The position numbers and the translations under genes were made by a program. Source: Leptothrix cholodnii SP-6 (GTDB lineage Bacteria > Pseudomonadota > Gammaproteobacteria > Burkholderiales > Burkholderiaceae_C). Taken from it: a stretch of DNA of 64,000 nt. The notes below the pieces were generated by a model. The model saw only the letters and a list, made by a program, of their open reading frames with translations. It had not been told where the DNA came from and did no database searches. The stretch spans positions 4,080,001 to 4,144,000 of the forward strand of contig NC_010524.1 in NCBI RefSeq assembly GCF_000019785.1, given 5' to 3'. Positions 53,678 to 64,000 of the stretch are shown here, piece after piece; positions within the stretch are counted from its first letter, which is position 1; the number at the start of each line of letters is the position of its first letter.

Positions 53678-54592
53678 ATGGCCGACATCATCGGTGGCGT
53701 CGTCACCTCCCACGTTCCCGCGATCGGCCGCGCCATCGCCAAGAATCTCCAGGCCGATCCGTACTGGGCGCCGTTCTTCGAGGGCTACGCGCCGCTGCAC
53801 CGCTGGATCGAGAAGTCCAAGCCCGACGTCGTGGTGGTGATCTACAACGACCACGGCCTGAACTTCTTCCTCGACAAGATGCCCACCTTCGCGGTCGGCG
53901 CCGCGCCCTCGTACACCAACTCCGACGAAGGCTGGGGCATCCCGGCGGTGCCGGCGTTCACCGGCCAGCAGGCGCTGTCGTGGCACATCATCAACGCGCT
54001 GATCGATGAAGAGTTCGACCTGACGACCTGCCAGGAGATGCTGGTCGACCATGCCTTCACGCTGCCGATGGCGCTGTGCTGGCCGGATCAGGCCACCGCC
54101 GAGCCGCCTCAAGGTGGCCTGCTCCCCTCGGGGGGCGGTCGCGAACAGCGGCCTGGGGGCGCCGATCGCTGGCCGGTGAAGGTGGTGCCGGTGTGCATCA
54201 ACACGGCGCAGTTCCCGATGCCGTCGGCGGCGCGCTGCTACAAGCTGGGCGAGGCGATCGGCCGCGCCATCCGCAGCTGGAACAGCGACGAGCGCGTGAT
54301 GGTGATGGGCACCGGCGGCCTGTCGCACCAGCTCGACGGCGAACGCGCCGGCTTCATCAACCGCGAGTTCGACCAGCAGTTCATGCAGAGCATGATCGAC
54401 GACCCGAAGTGGGCGACGCAGTATTCGATCCCGCAGCTGGTCGAGAAGACCGGCACCCAGGGCGTCGAGCTGGTGATGTGGCTGGCCGCGCGCGGCGCGC
54501 TCGGCGAGCAGGTGAAGGAAGTGACGCGCAACTATCACATCCCGATCTCGAACACCGCCGCCGGGCTGATGGTGCTGGAGACGCAGGGCTGA
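53678..54592 (+). CDS. ligB: protocatechuate 4,5-dioxygenase beta subunit, with embedded repeat
   Basis: A 304-residue class III extradiol dioxygenase that, with LigA, cleaves protocatechuate between C4 and C5. Family landmarks include GGVVTSHVPAIGRAIAK near the start (iron histidine), VVVIYNDHGLNFF (second histidine region), and MVMGTGGLSHQLDGERAG. Between residues about 137 and 166 it carries an extra Pro/Gly/Arg-rich segment (AEPPQGGLLPSGGGREQRPG) encoded by a GC-rich palindromic repeat also found at 40211-40279. The frame stays open, so the enzyme may tolerate it as a surface loop. No pmdCD/ligC-type genes for the next steps follow in the window. Confidence 0.9.
   Translation: MADIIGGVVTSHVPAIGRAIAKNLQADPYWAPFFEGYAPLHRWIEKSKPDVVVVIYNDHGLNFFLDKMPTFAVGAAPSYTNSDEGWGIPAVPAFTGQQALSWHIINALIDEEFDLTTCQEMLVDHAFTLPMALCWPDQATAEPPQGGLLPSGGGREQRPGGADRWPVKVVPVCINTAQFPMPSAARCYKLGEAIGRAIRSWNSDERVMVMGTGGLSHQLDGERAGFINREFDQQFMQSMIDDPKWATQYSIPQLVEKTGTQGVELVMWLAARGALGEQVKEVTRNYHIPISNTAAGLMVLETQG
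54101..54163. repeat. GC-rich palindromic element inside ligB
   Basis: About 63 bp nearly identical in layout to the intergenic element at 40211-40279: GCCGCCTCAAGG arm, GCTCCCCTCGGGGGGCGGTC core, and GCGGCCTGGGGGC arm. It is in frame with ligB. The 9-mer GCTGGCCGG occurs at 54078-54086 and 54168-54176, exactly 90 bp apart, flanking the element; this may be a target duplication or the native Trp-Pro codons. Confidence 0.8.
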
Positions 54593-54727
54593 GCCCGGGC
54601 TGCGGCCGGGGCGTGCAGTAGTTGACCGCGCCCCGCCGTGCGGGGCAGCTGAACGGCAGGGGCTTGGGGCCTTCGTGTAGGCTGCACGGCAATATGTCGC
54701 ACCGGGCACTTCCGGCCCGGTGCCGTC

Positions 54728-55804
54728 TTGTCGGAGGTTCGCATCGCTGCCCGTCCATCCACCGTCCTGCAATCGCTCGGGCGGTTTCTCATCACCGTTT
54801 TCCTGCTCTGCGCGCTGGGGCTGGCGCTGACCGTGCGGCCCGGCACCGGCGACGCCTGGTGGATCGAGCTGCTGCGCTACGCGCCCTATCCGATCTACCT
54901 GGTGCCGACGCTGCTCGGGCTGCTGCTGTCGCTGACGCTGGGCTGGTTCTGGCGGATCATGGCGCTGGCCGGCGTGGCGCTGATCGCCATCCCGGTGATG
55001 GGCCTGGCCCACGGCACGCCCCAGACCGGCAGCGGCCACCTGCGGGTGATGACCTACAACATCAAGTCCTATCGGGCCGACGAGAAGCCCGGGGGTTATG
55101 CGCTGATCGCCGAGGAGGTGCTGCGCCACAACCCCGACGTGATCGTGATGCAGGACGCCAACCGCCTGACCGACGGCCATGCGCCGATGCCCGAGGCGAT
55201 GAAGCGCGTGTTCGCGCCGCATCAGGTCTACATGCGCGGCCAGTACGTCGTCGCCAGCCGCCACCCGCTGCGCGGCTGCCGCGTCAATCCCTTGCCGGAG
55301 GCCGAGCACAACGCCCGCTACGTGCGCTGCACGGTGCGCGTGGGCACGCAGGCGGTCGACCTGGTGACGGTGCATTTCATCTCGCCGCGCGACGGGCTGA
55401 ATGCCGCCCGCCACGAGCGCCTGGACGGCGTCGACGAGTGGAAGCAGAACTTCGCGGTGCGCCTGAAGCAGGCCCGCCAGCTCGTGCGCGACCTCACCGA
55501 AACGCCGCTGCTCGACAGCCGCGGCATGGCCCAGCCGCTGATCGTGGCCGGCGATCTCAACGCGCCCGAATCGTCGCCGGTGGTGCAGAGCCTGCTGGCG
55601 CTGGGCCTGCGCGATGCCTGGTCGAGCGCGGCCATCGGCTACGGCTACACCCACGGCCATTCGCTGCGGCCCAACATCGACCTGCTGCGCATCGATCACA
55701 TCCTCGTGAGCCCGCAGGTGGGCGTGGAGCGCACCTTCGTCGGCGGCACCGAGGGCTCGGAACACCGGCCGGTGATCACCGACCTCTGGCTGTCGAGAAT
55801 CTAG
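54728..55804 (+). CDS. membrane-anchored endonuclease/exonuclease/phosphatase-family protein
   Basis: A protein of about 358 residues. The N-terminal 95 residues hold three hydrophobic segments (about 18-36, 50-70, 74-94). From about residue 103 comes an EEP-fold catalytic domain with LRVMTYNIKSY, the metal Glu/Asp region DVIVMQDANR, VAGDLNAPESSP and the C-terminal IDHILVSP and SEHRPVITDL. Such domains hydrolyse phosphodiesters; the membrane part suggests a periplasmic or membrane-linked substrate. The start is unclear: TTG at 54728 opens the frame, but the best Shine-Dalgarno (GGAGG, 54733-54737) would serve an ATC at 54743. No in-frame ATG exists before the catalytic domain. Confidence 0.78.
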   Translation: MSEVRIAARPSTVLQSLGRFLITVFLLCALGLALTVRPGTGDAWWIELLRYAPYPIYLVPTLLGLLLSLTLGWFWRIMALAGVALIAIPVMGLAHGTPQTGSGHLRVMTYNIKSYRADEKPGGYALIAEEVLRHNPDVIVMQDANRLTDGHAPMPEAMKRVFAPHQVYMRGQYVVASRHPLRGCRVNPLPEAEHNARYVRCTVRVGTQAVDLVTVHFISPRDGLNAARHERLDGVDEWKQNFAVRLKQARQLVRDLTETPLLDSRGMAQPLIVAGDLNAPESSPVVQSLLALGLRDAWSSAAIGYGYTHGHSLRPNIDLLRIDHILVSPQVGVERTFVGGTEGSEHRPVITDLWLSRI

Positions 55805-55850
55805 GCGCGCGGCGACGCCCAAACCGAAACGCTGCGGTGACAATGAACGC

Positions 55851-57338
55851 ATGACGCGCACCCTCATCACCACCCAGTCCTACACCGACGCGAGCGCCGC
55901 GCTGGCGCACGCCAAGGCGATCTACGACAGCGGCATCGCCCACTTGCGCCGGGCTCTGAAAGAGTTCGTCGGCGGCAACGACTTCAGCGAGCGGGTGCGC
56001 GCCTGCTACCCCTTCGTGCGGGTCAAGATCGACACCGTCGCACGCGCCGACTCGCGCCTGGCCTACGGTTTCGTGGCCGGGCCGGGGGTCTACGAGACCA
56101 CGCTGACGCGGCCGGACCTGTTCCGCCACTACTACCGCGAGCAGTTCGAGCTGCTGCTCAAGAACCACGGCGTCTGCCTCGAGGTGGGCCTGTCGAGCCA
56201 GCCGATCCCGGTGCATTTCAGCTTTGCCGAACACGACCACATCGAAGGCGCGATGCCGCCCGAGCGTCGCCAGCTGATGCGCGACCTGTTCGACCTGCCC
56301 GACCTGGCGGCGATGGACGACGGCATCGCCAACGGCAGCGACGACCCGAAACCCGGCCACGACGGCGTCGTGCGCCATCCGCTGTCGCTGTTCACCGCGC
56401 CGCGCGTGGACTACTCGCTGCACCGCCTGCGCCACTACACCGGCACCGCGCCCGAGCACTTCCAGAACTACGTGCTGTTCACGAACTACCAGTTCTACAT
56501 CGACGAGTTCGTGCGGCTGGGCCATGAGCTGATGGCCGACGAGGCGAGCGAATACGTTGCCTTCGTCGAGCCCGGCAACGTGCTGACGCGCCGCGCCGGC
56601 CTGGCACCCGAACCCGGCGACCAGCTCGGCGCACCGCCGCCGCGGCTGCCGCAGATGCCGGCCTATCACCTCAAGCGCCACGGCCACAGCGGCATCACGA
56701 TGGTCAACATCGGCGTCGGCCCGGCCAACGCCAAGAACATCACCGACCACATCGCCGTGCTGCGCCCGCACGCCTGGCTGATGCTCGGCCACTGCGCCGG
56801 CCTGCGCAACACCCAGCAGCTCGGCGACTACGTGCTGGCGCACGGCTATGTGCGCGAGGACCACGTGCTCGACGAGGAGCTGCCGCTGTGGGTGCCGATC
56901 CCGCCGCTGGCCGAGGTGCAGGTGGCGCTGGAGCAGGCGGTGGCCGACGTCACCCAGCTGTCGGGCTACGAGCTCAAGAAGATCATGCGCACCGGCACGG
57001 TGGCGAGCACCGACAACCGCAACTGGGAGCTGCTGCCGCACCCGGGTCCGGAGCGCCGCTTCAGCCAGAGCCGCGCGGTGGCACTGGACATGGAAAGCGC
57101 CACCATCGCCGCCAACGGCTTCCGTTTCCGCGTCCCCTACGGCACCTTGCTGTGTGTCAGCGACAAGCCGCTGCACGGCGAGATCAAGCTGCCCGGCATG
57201 GCCAACCAGTTCTACCGCGAGCGGGTCGACCAGCACCTGCGCATCGGCATCCGGGCGATCGAGATCCTGCGCCACCAGGGGCTCGACCACCTGCACAGCC
57301 GCAAGCTGAGAAGCTTTGCGGAGGTGGCGTTCCAGTAG
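55851..57338 (+). CDS. amn: AMP nucleosidase
   Basis: A 495-residue enzyme that hydrolyses AMP to adenine and ribose 5-phosphate. The N-terminal AMP-nucleosidase-specific domain (about residues 1-190) contains YPFVRVKIDTVARADSRLAYGF (in part) and the PHY-type HYYREQFELLL segment; the C-terminal nucleoside-phosphorylase-like domain (about 250-480) has TMVNIGVGPANAKNITDH (as ITMVNIGVG) and the catalytic ALDMESATIAANGFRF. Length agrees with bacterial Amn (about 484-500). It is monocistronic and convergent with the signalling operon 36 bp away. Confidence 0.94.
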   Translation: MTRTLITTQSYTDASAALAHAKAIYDSGIAHLRRALKEFVGGNDFSERVRACYPFVRVKIDTVARADSRLAYGFVAGPGVYETTLTRPDLFRHYYREQFELLLKNHGVCLEVGLSSQPIPVHFSFAEHDHIEGAMPPERRQLMRDLFDLPDLAAMDDGIANGSDDPKPGHDGVVRHPLSLFTAPRVDYSLHRLRHYTGTAPEHFQNYVLFTNYQFYIDEFVRLGHELMADEASEYVAFVEPGNVLTRRAGLAPEPGDQLGAPPPRLPQMPAYHLKRHGHSGITMVNIGVGPANAKNITDHIAVLRPHAWLMLGHCAGLRNTQQLGDYVLAHGYVREDHVLDEELPLWVPIPPLAEVQVALEQAVADVTQLSGYELKKIMRTGTVASTDNRNWELLPHPGPERRFSQSRAVALDMESATIAANGFRFRVPYGTLLCVSDKPLHGEIKLPGMANQFYRERVDQHLRIGIRAIEILRHQGLDHLHSRKLRSFAEVAFQ

Positions 57339-57374
57339 CACCGGGCCGGTGGCCGCCAGCCGGCAGCCACCCGG

Positions 57375-59962
57375 TCAGGCCTGTGGCTTCAGGCCGCCGA
57401 TCGCCAGGGTCTCGTCGACCGGGATCACGATCGGCTCGAACGACTCGAGCAGGCGCGTGATGTCGTCGACCGGCAGCGGCTTGCTGACCAGGTAACCCTG
57501 CATCACGTCGCATTGCAGCGCGAGCAGGTGCGCGGCCTGCTCGATCTCCTCGACGCCCTCGGCGATCACCTCCAGGCCGAGGCTGTGACCCATCGCGATC
57601 ACCGCCTTGACGATCGAGGCATTGCCGCGGTTGCGCGTCATGTTGCGCACGAACGAGATGTCGATCTTGAGCTTGTGCACCTCGAGCTGCTGCAGGTAGG
57701 CCAGCGACGAGTAGCCGGTGCCGAAATCGTCGATCGACAGCTGCACCCCCAGCGCCCGCAGATCGGCCAGCAGCTTGAACGAACGTTCGCGCTCGAACAT
57801 CACGAAGCTTTCGGTGATCTCGAGCTCGAGCCGGTCGGGCGCGATGCCGGTGGCCGCCAGGGTGCGGCGCACCGTGTCGAGCAGGCCCCCGCTGCTGATC
57901 TGCACCGCCGAGATGTTGACGGCGGTCTGCCGCGGCGCGACGCCGGCGTCCGACCAGTGCCGGATCTGCTCGCAGGCGGCGCGCAGCACCCAGTCGCCCA
58001 GCTCGATGATCAGGCCGCATTCCTCGGCCAGCGGGATGAAGGCGCCGGGCGCGATCCAGCCGCGCTGCGGGTGCCGCCAGCGCAGCAGCGCCTCGACACC
58101 GACGATGCGACCGCTGCGCAGGTCGACCTGCGGCTGGTAGTGCAAGGCCAGTTCGCCCTGCTGCAAGGCGCGGCGCAGGTCGGCTTCGAGCGACAGCCGC
58201 TCGCGGGCGCGGATGGTCAGTTCGGGCGAGAAGAAGCGCAGCACGTTGCGGCCCTGCGCCTTGGCGCGGTGCAGGGCGGCGTCGGCGCTGTTGAGCAGCG
58301 ATTCGGCCGCCGGGCCGTCGGCCGGGTATTGCGCGATGCCGATGCACGCGCCGATGTAGGCCGACTGCGCGCCCAGCTGATACGAGTGCGACAGCGCATT
58401 GATGATGCGCTGCGCCACCAGGTCGATGCCCAGGCCGGCCACATCGTGCTCGACGATGACGTTGAACTCGTCGCCGCCCACCCGCGCCACCGCGTCGACG
58501 CCGGGCAGCAGCTCGCGCAGGCGCCGCGCCACCTCGATCAGCAGCTGGTCGCCGGCGCTGCGGCCGAGGCTTTCGTTGATGGTCTTGAAGCCGTCGAGGT
58601 TGATGAACAGCAGCGAGAACTCGCCGCGGCTGTGCGCCGCCTTCTGCACCGCCTGATCGAGGAACTCGGTGAACAGCGCCCGGTTGGGCAGGCCCGTGAG
58701 CGCATCGCGGTGGGTGACGTAGTCGAGCTGCTGCTCGGCCTGGCGGCGCTGCGTGATGTCGCCATACGAGCCGCGCAGCCCGAGCAGCTGGCCGGCCGGG
58801 CTGAACACCGGCTTGACCACGTGTTCGAGCCAGCGCTCGCCGCCGTCGCGGGTGCGGATGCGCAGCACCGTGGCCGAGGCTTCGCCCGGCACGGCGCGCG
58901 CCTGCTGCGCCGCCCACTGCGTGCGGTCGTCGGGATGGATGATCGACGCCATCAGCGCCGGATCGGCGAAGAAGTCGGCCGGGCTGTAGCCGGACACGTC
59001 GCCGCAGGCCGGCGAGACATACAGGTGGCTGCCGTCGGGGGCGACCCAGTATTCCCAGTTGGGCGAGTACTCGGCCAGGATGCGGTATTTCTCTTCGCTC
59101 TTCTCGAGCAGCGCGGTGCGCTGCGCCACCAGTTCCTCGAGGCAGCGCTGCAGCCGGCTGAGCTCGATGTGGGTGCGCACGCGGGCGCGCACCTCGTCGA
59201 TGTCGAAGGGCTTGGTGATGTAGTCGGCCGCGCCCAGGCCGAAGCCCTGCACCTTCTTCTCGCTGGCGTCCACGACGGTGACGAAGATCACCGGCAGGCG
59301 CGGCCCCAGCGGCAGCGCCTTGATGCGCCGGCAGACCTCGTAGCCGTCCATGTCGGGCATCACGATGTCGAGCAGCACCAGGTCGGGCGGGTCGTCGCCC
59401 TGCACGATCTGCAGCGCCTTCGGCCCGGAGCTGGCCACCGTGATGCGGTATTCGTCGCGCAGCGCCTCGATCAGTTCGTGGATGTTGTCGGGCACGTCGT
59501 CGACCACCAGCAGCGTCGGCCGCCGCGTACCGGCGCGGGCGCAGGCGATCTCGGCCTGCAGCGGATGGCGGCGGTGGCGCCGCAGCTCGAGCTGGGTGGC
59601 GATGCGCAGGCGCAGCAGGTCGGGATTGACCGGCTTGGTGATGTAGTCGGCCACGCCGAGCTTGAGGCCGCGCGCCTCGTCGGCCGCCTCGGTCAGCGCG
59701 GTGACGAAGATCACGGGAATCGCCGCCGTGGCCGGGTCGGCCTTGAGGTGCGACAGCACCGAATAGCCGTCCATGCCCGGCATCTTGATGTCGAGCAGGA
59801 TCATGTCGGGCTGCGGCTGGGCGCGCGCCAGCGCGAGGGCCTTTTCGCCGCTGGTGGCGGCCACGATGGCGTGATCGCTGCGCAGGATGTTCATCAGCGC
59901 GTGCAGGTTCTCCGGCACGTCGTCGACGATCAGGATGCGGGCACGTGGCGCGGCGGTGTCGG

Positions 59963-59966
<4 letters not shown>
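57375..59966 (-). CDS. double-receiver PAS-GGDEF-EAL response regulator
   Basis: An 863-residue cytoplasmic protein: receiver 1 (about 10-125, phospho-acceptor Asp59), receiver 2 (about 150-270, Asp200), a PAS/PAC sensor (about 290-410), a GGDEF domain (about 415-580) with an intact GGDEF motif near 497, and an EAL domain (about 590-845) with GVEALLRW near 622 and the [10 protein letters not shown] motif. Both c-di-GMP synthesis and breakdown motifs look intact, so the net activity is presumably switched by phosphorylation. It overlaps the kinase gene by 4 bp (ATGA) and is the likely output of that kinase. It is the last gene of the operon. Confidence 0.92.
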
Positions 59967-63024
<3,058 letters not shown>

Positions 63025-63028
<4 letters not shown>

Positions 63029-63930
63029 GGGCGGTGGGTGCGCGCCGCCGCAGGCCACCACCACGAGGTGTCCGGGGCCGGTGATCCGGCGGGCAGGTTG
63101 GGGTTGTCGAGCGTGATGACCTGGCGCTTTTCCTTCTGCAGCGCGGCGATGTCGGCGGCGTGATGGGCCTCGAACAGCTTGCGGAACGAGCCGTCGGCCA
63201 GCGCCAGGCGCAAGCCGCGCTCGATGCGCCGGGCCAGTTCGGGCTGCGTCGGGTTGACCCAGAAATAGATCGGGAACGCAAAGAACAGCGCCTTGCTCGA
63301 CTCGATCACCAGATCCGGGAACTGCGCGTGGCGTTCGGCCAGTTCGCGGCGGGCTTCGTTCAGGCCCCGCGGAAAGGCGTCGAAACGACCGGCCGAGAGC
63401 ATCACGAACAGGTTCTCGTAACTCGACGACGTGGTCACCGAATAGCCGTTGGCCCGCATGATCGGCAGGTCGGCCCACTGGCTGTTGAGGCCGAACTCGA
63501 GCTGGCTGCGCAAGGCCTGCGCATCCATCGCGGCGATGCGCGGCTGATCGGCCGAGCGGATCACCAGCAGGCGGAAGCCGACGATGCCGCGCAGGATGTC
63601 GATCCGGATCGGCAGCAGCCGGGCCTCGCGCTCCGGGTTGGTGCCCAGCGCGATCACGTCGATCGCGCCGGCCTGCAGCAGCGTGACGGCGCGGTTCTGA
63701 GTGATCTCGTCCGCATACGGCTGCAATCGTGGCGGCACCTGGCCCGCCGCGGTCTGCGCCAGCGCAAGCTCCAGCAGCTTCCAGCGGTAGTCGTAGATCG
63801 GGCCGGCCGGAAAGGTGCGCAGCTCGGGTGGCGCCGCGGCGAGCGGGTCGCTGCCGAACAGGAGCAGAAACAGGAGCGCAACCGCCGCGAGAAACCGCCG
63901 GCAACGCCACGACTCTCTCGTCAACGTCAT
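63025..63930 (-). CDS. periplasmic solute-binding protein (family 3 type), sensory partner
   Basis: A 301-residue protein with a signal peptide ([20 protein letters not shown], in part, cut near LAA-A) and an extracellular solute-binding fold of the amino-acid-binding (family 3) type; [20 protein letters not shown] is the usual C-terminal family block. No ABC permease genes accompany it. Its stop overlaps the kinase start (ATGA), so it probably acts as the ligand-binding sensor of the kinase rather than in transport. The ATG at 63930 is chosen because it starts directly at the signal peptide and has GAAAGG ahead; an in-frame start at 63996 would add an unlikely leader. Confidence 0.85.
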
Positions 63931-64000
63931 CGCGTGCCTTTCATCGGTCTGGGCGGTGGGTGCACCAAGGGGGGTTCGCCATGAAGGGGCGCTCAAGCGC

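Noticed and set aside
54078..54176. Reading the GCTGGCCGG pair as proof of a transposition target duplication
   Set aside because: LigB relatives have Trp-Pro codons in this region, so the repeat could be native; it is reported only as a possibility.
63029..63910. Extended N-terminus for the hybrid kinase
   Set aside because: The extra sequence overlaps the binding-protein gene in another frame and lacks protein-like character; the ATGA at 63025-63028 gives a natural start followed by a transmembrane segment.

Overview
The window is high-GC, densely packed DNA with short intergenic gaps and many ATGA start/stop overlaps. The content points to a betaproteobacterium of the order Burkholderiales. 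The best guess is the Leptothrix / Sphaerotilus / Rubrivivax neighbourhood: it has a box-type aerobic benzoyl-CoA pathway with a BoxR regulator, a giant MofA-like multicopper oxidase of the kind known from the manganese-depositing sheathed bacterium Leptothrix, and several other aromatic-acid routes. The genus is an inference; no rRNA or tRNA gene is present to confirm it.

Layout. (1) 1-14123: benzoate degradation. A leftward operon (DUF4863 protein, boxD, benzoate-CoA ligase, alpha/beta hydrolase cut by the window edge) diverges from boxR. boxR is followed by boxC-boxB-boxA and then by a beta-oxidation set (enoyl-CoA hydratase, PaaH-type dehydrogenase, MaoC-like protein, 3-oxoadipyl-CoA thiolase). 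Together these convert benzoate through benzoyl-CoA, its 2,3-epoxide and dehydroadipyl-CoA to succinyl-CoA and acetyl-CoA. Matching promoter/operator modules flank boxR, and a separate TetR-type palindrome precedes the beta-oxidation set. (2) 14185-23466: a 1581-residue secreted MofA-like multicopper oxidase on the minus strand, a 670-bp divergent control region with a perfect FNR-type box, and two overlapping genes for paralogous secreted proteins, the second carrying four fibronectin-III-like repeats. (3) 23663-30447: gentisate pathway (3-hydroxybenzoate 6-hydroxylase, gentisate dioxygenase, fumarylpyruvate hydrolase, maleylpyruvate isomerase) followed by a complete TRAP transporter. (4) 30633-38330: a small lipoprotein, PPK2, an SbmA/YddA-like ABC exporter, a CBS-domain protein, a histidine phosphatase, and a two-gene operon of a CHAT (caspase-like) protein and a metallophosphoesterase. 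(5) 38349-48779: a hydroaromatic-acid cluster with a KstD-like flavoprotein, an IclR regulator, a shikimate-dehydrogenase homologue, a five-gene Liv-type ABC transporter, and the two halves of QuiC-type 3-dehydroshikimate dehydratase as separate genes. (6) 48857-57338: a small lipoprotein, an SpmA/SpmB-like membrane protein, an aldo/keto reductase, an orphan lipoprotein, LysR with protocatechuate 4,5-dioxygenase ligAB, a membrane-anchored EEP-family hydrolase and AMP nucleosidase. (7) 57375-63930: a leftward three-gene signalling operon: periplasmic solute-binding protein, hybrid histidine kinase, and a double-receiver GGDEF/EAL protein.

The metabolic modules complement one another. Benzoate, 3-hydroxybenzoate and shikimate-type acids each have their own entry route, and the protocatechuate made from 3-dehydroshikimate could feed the ligAB dioxygenase nearby. 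The items most worth a second look are the palindromic repeat embedded in frame in ligB, the CHAT/metallophosphoesterase pair, the split dehydroshikimate dehydratase with its own Liv transporter, the permuted copper-motif order in the MofA-like oxidase, and the mirrored BoxR operator modules.
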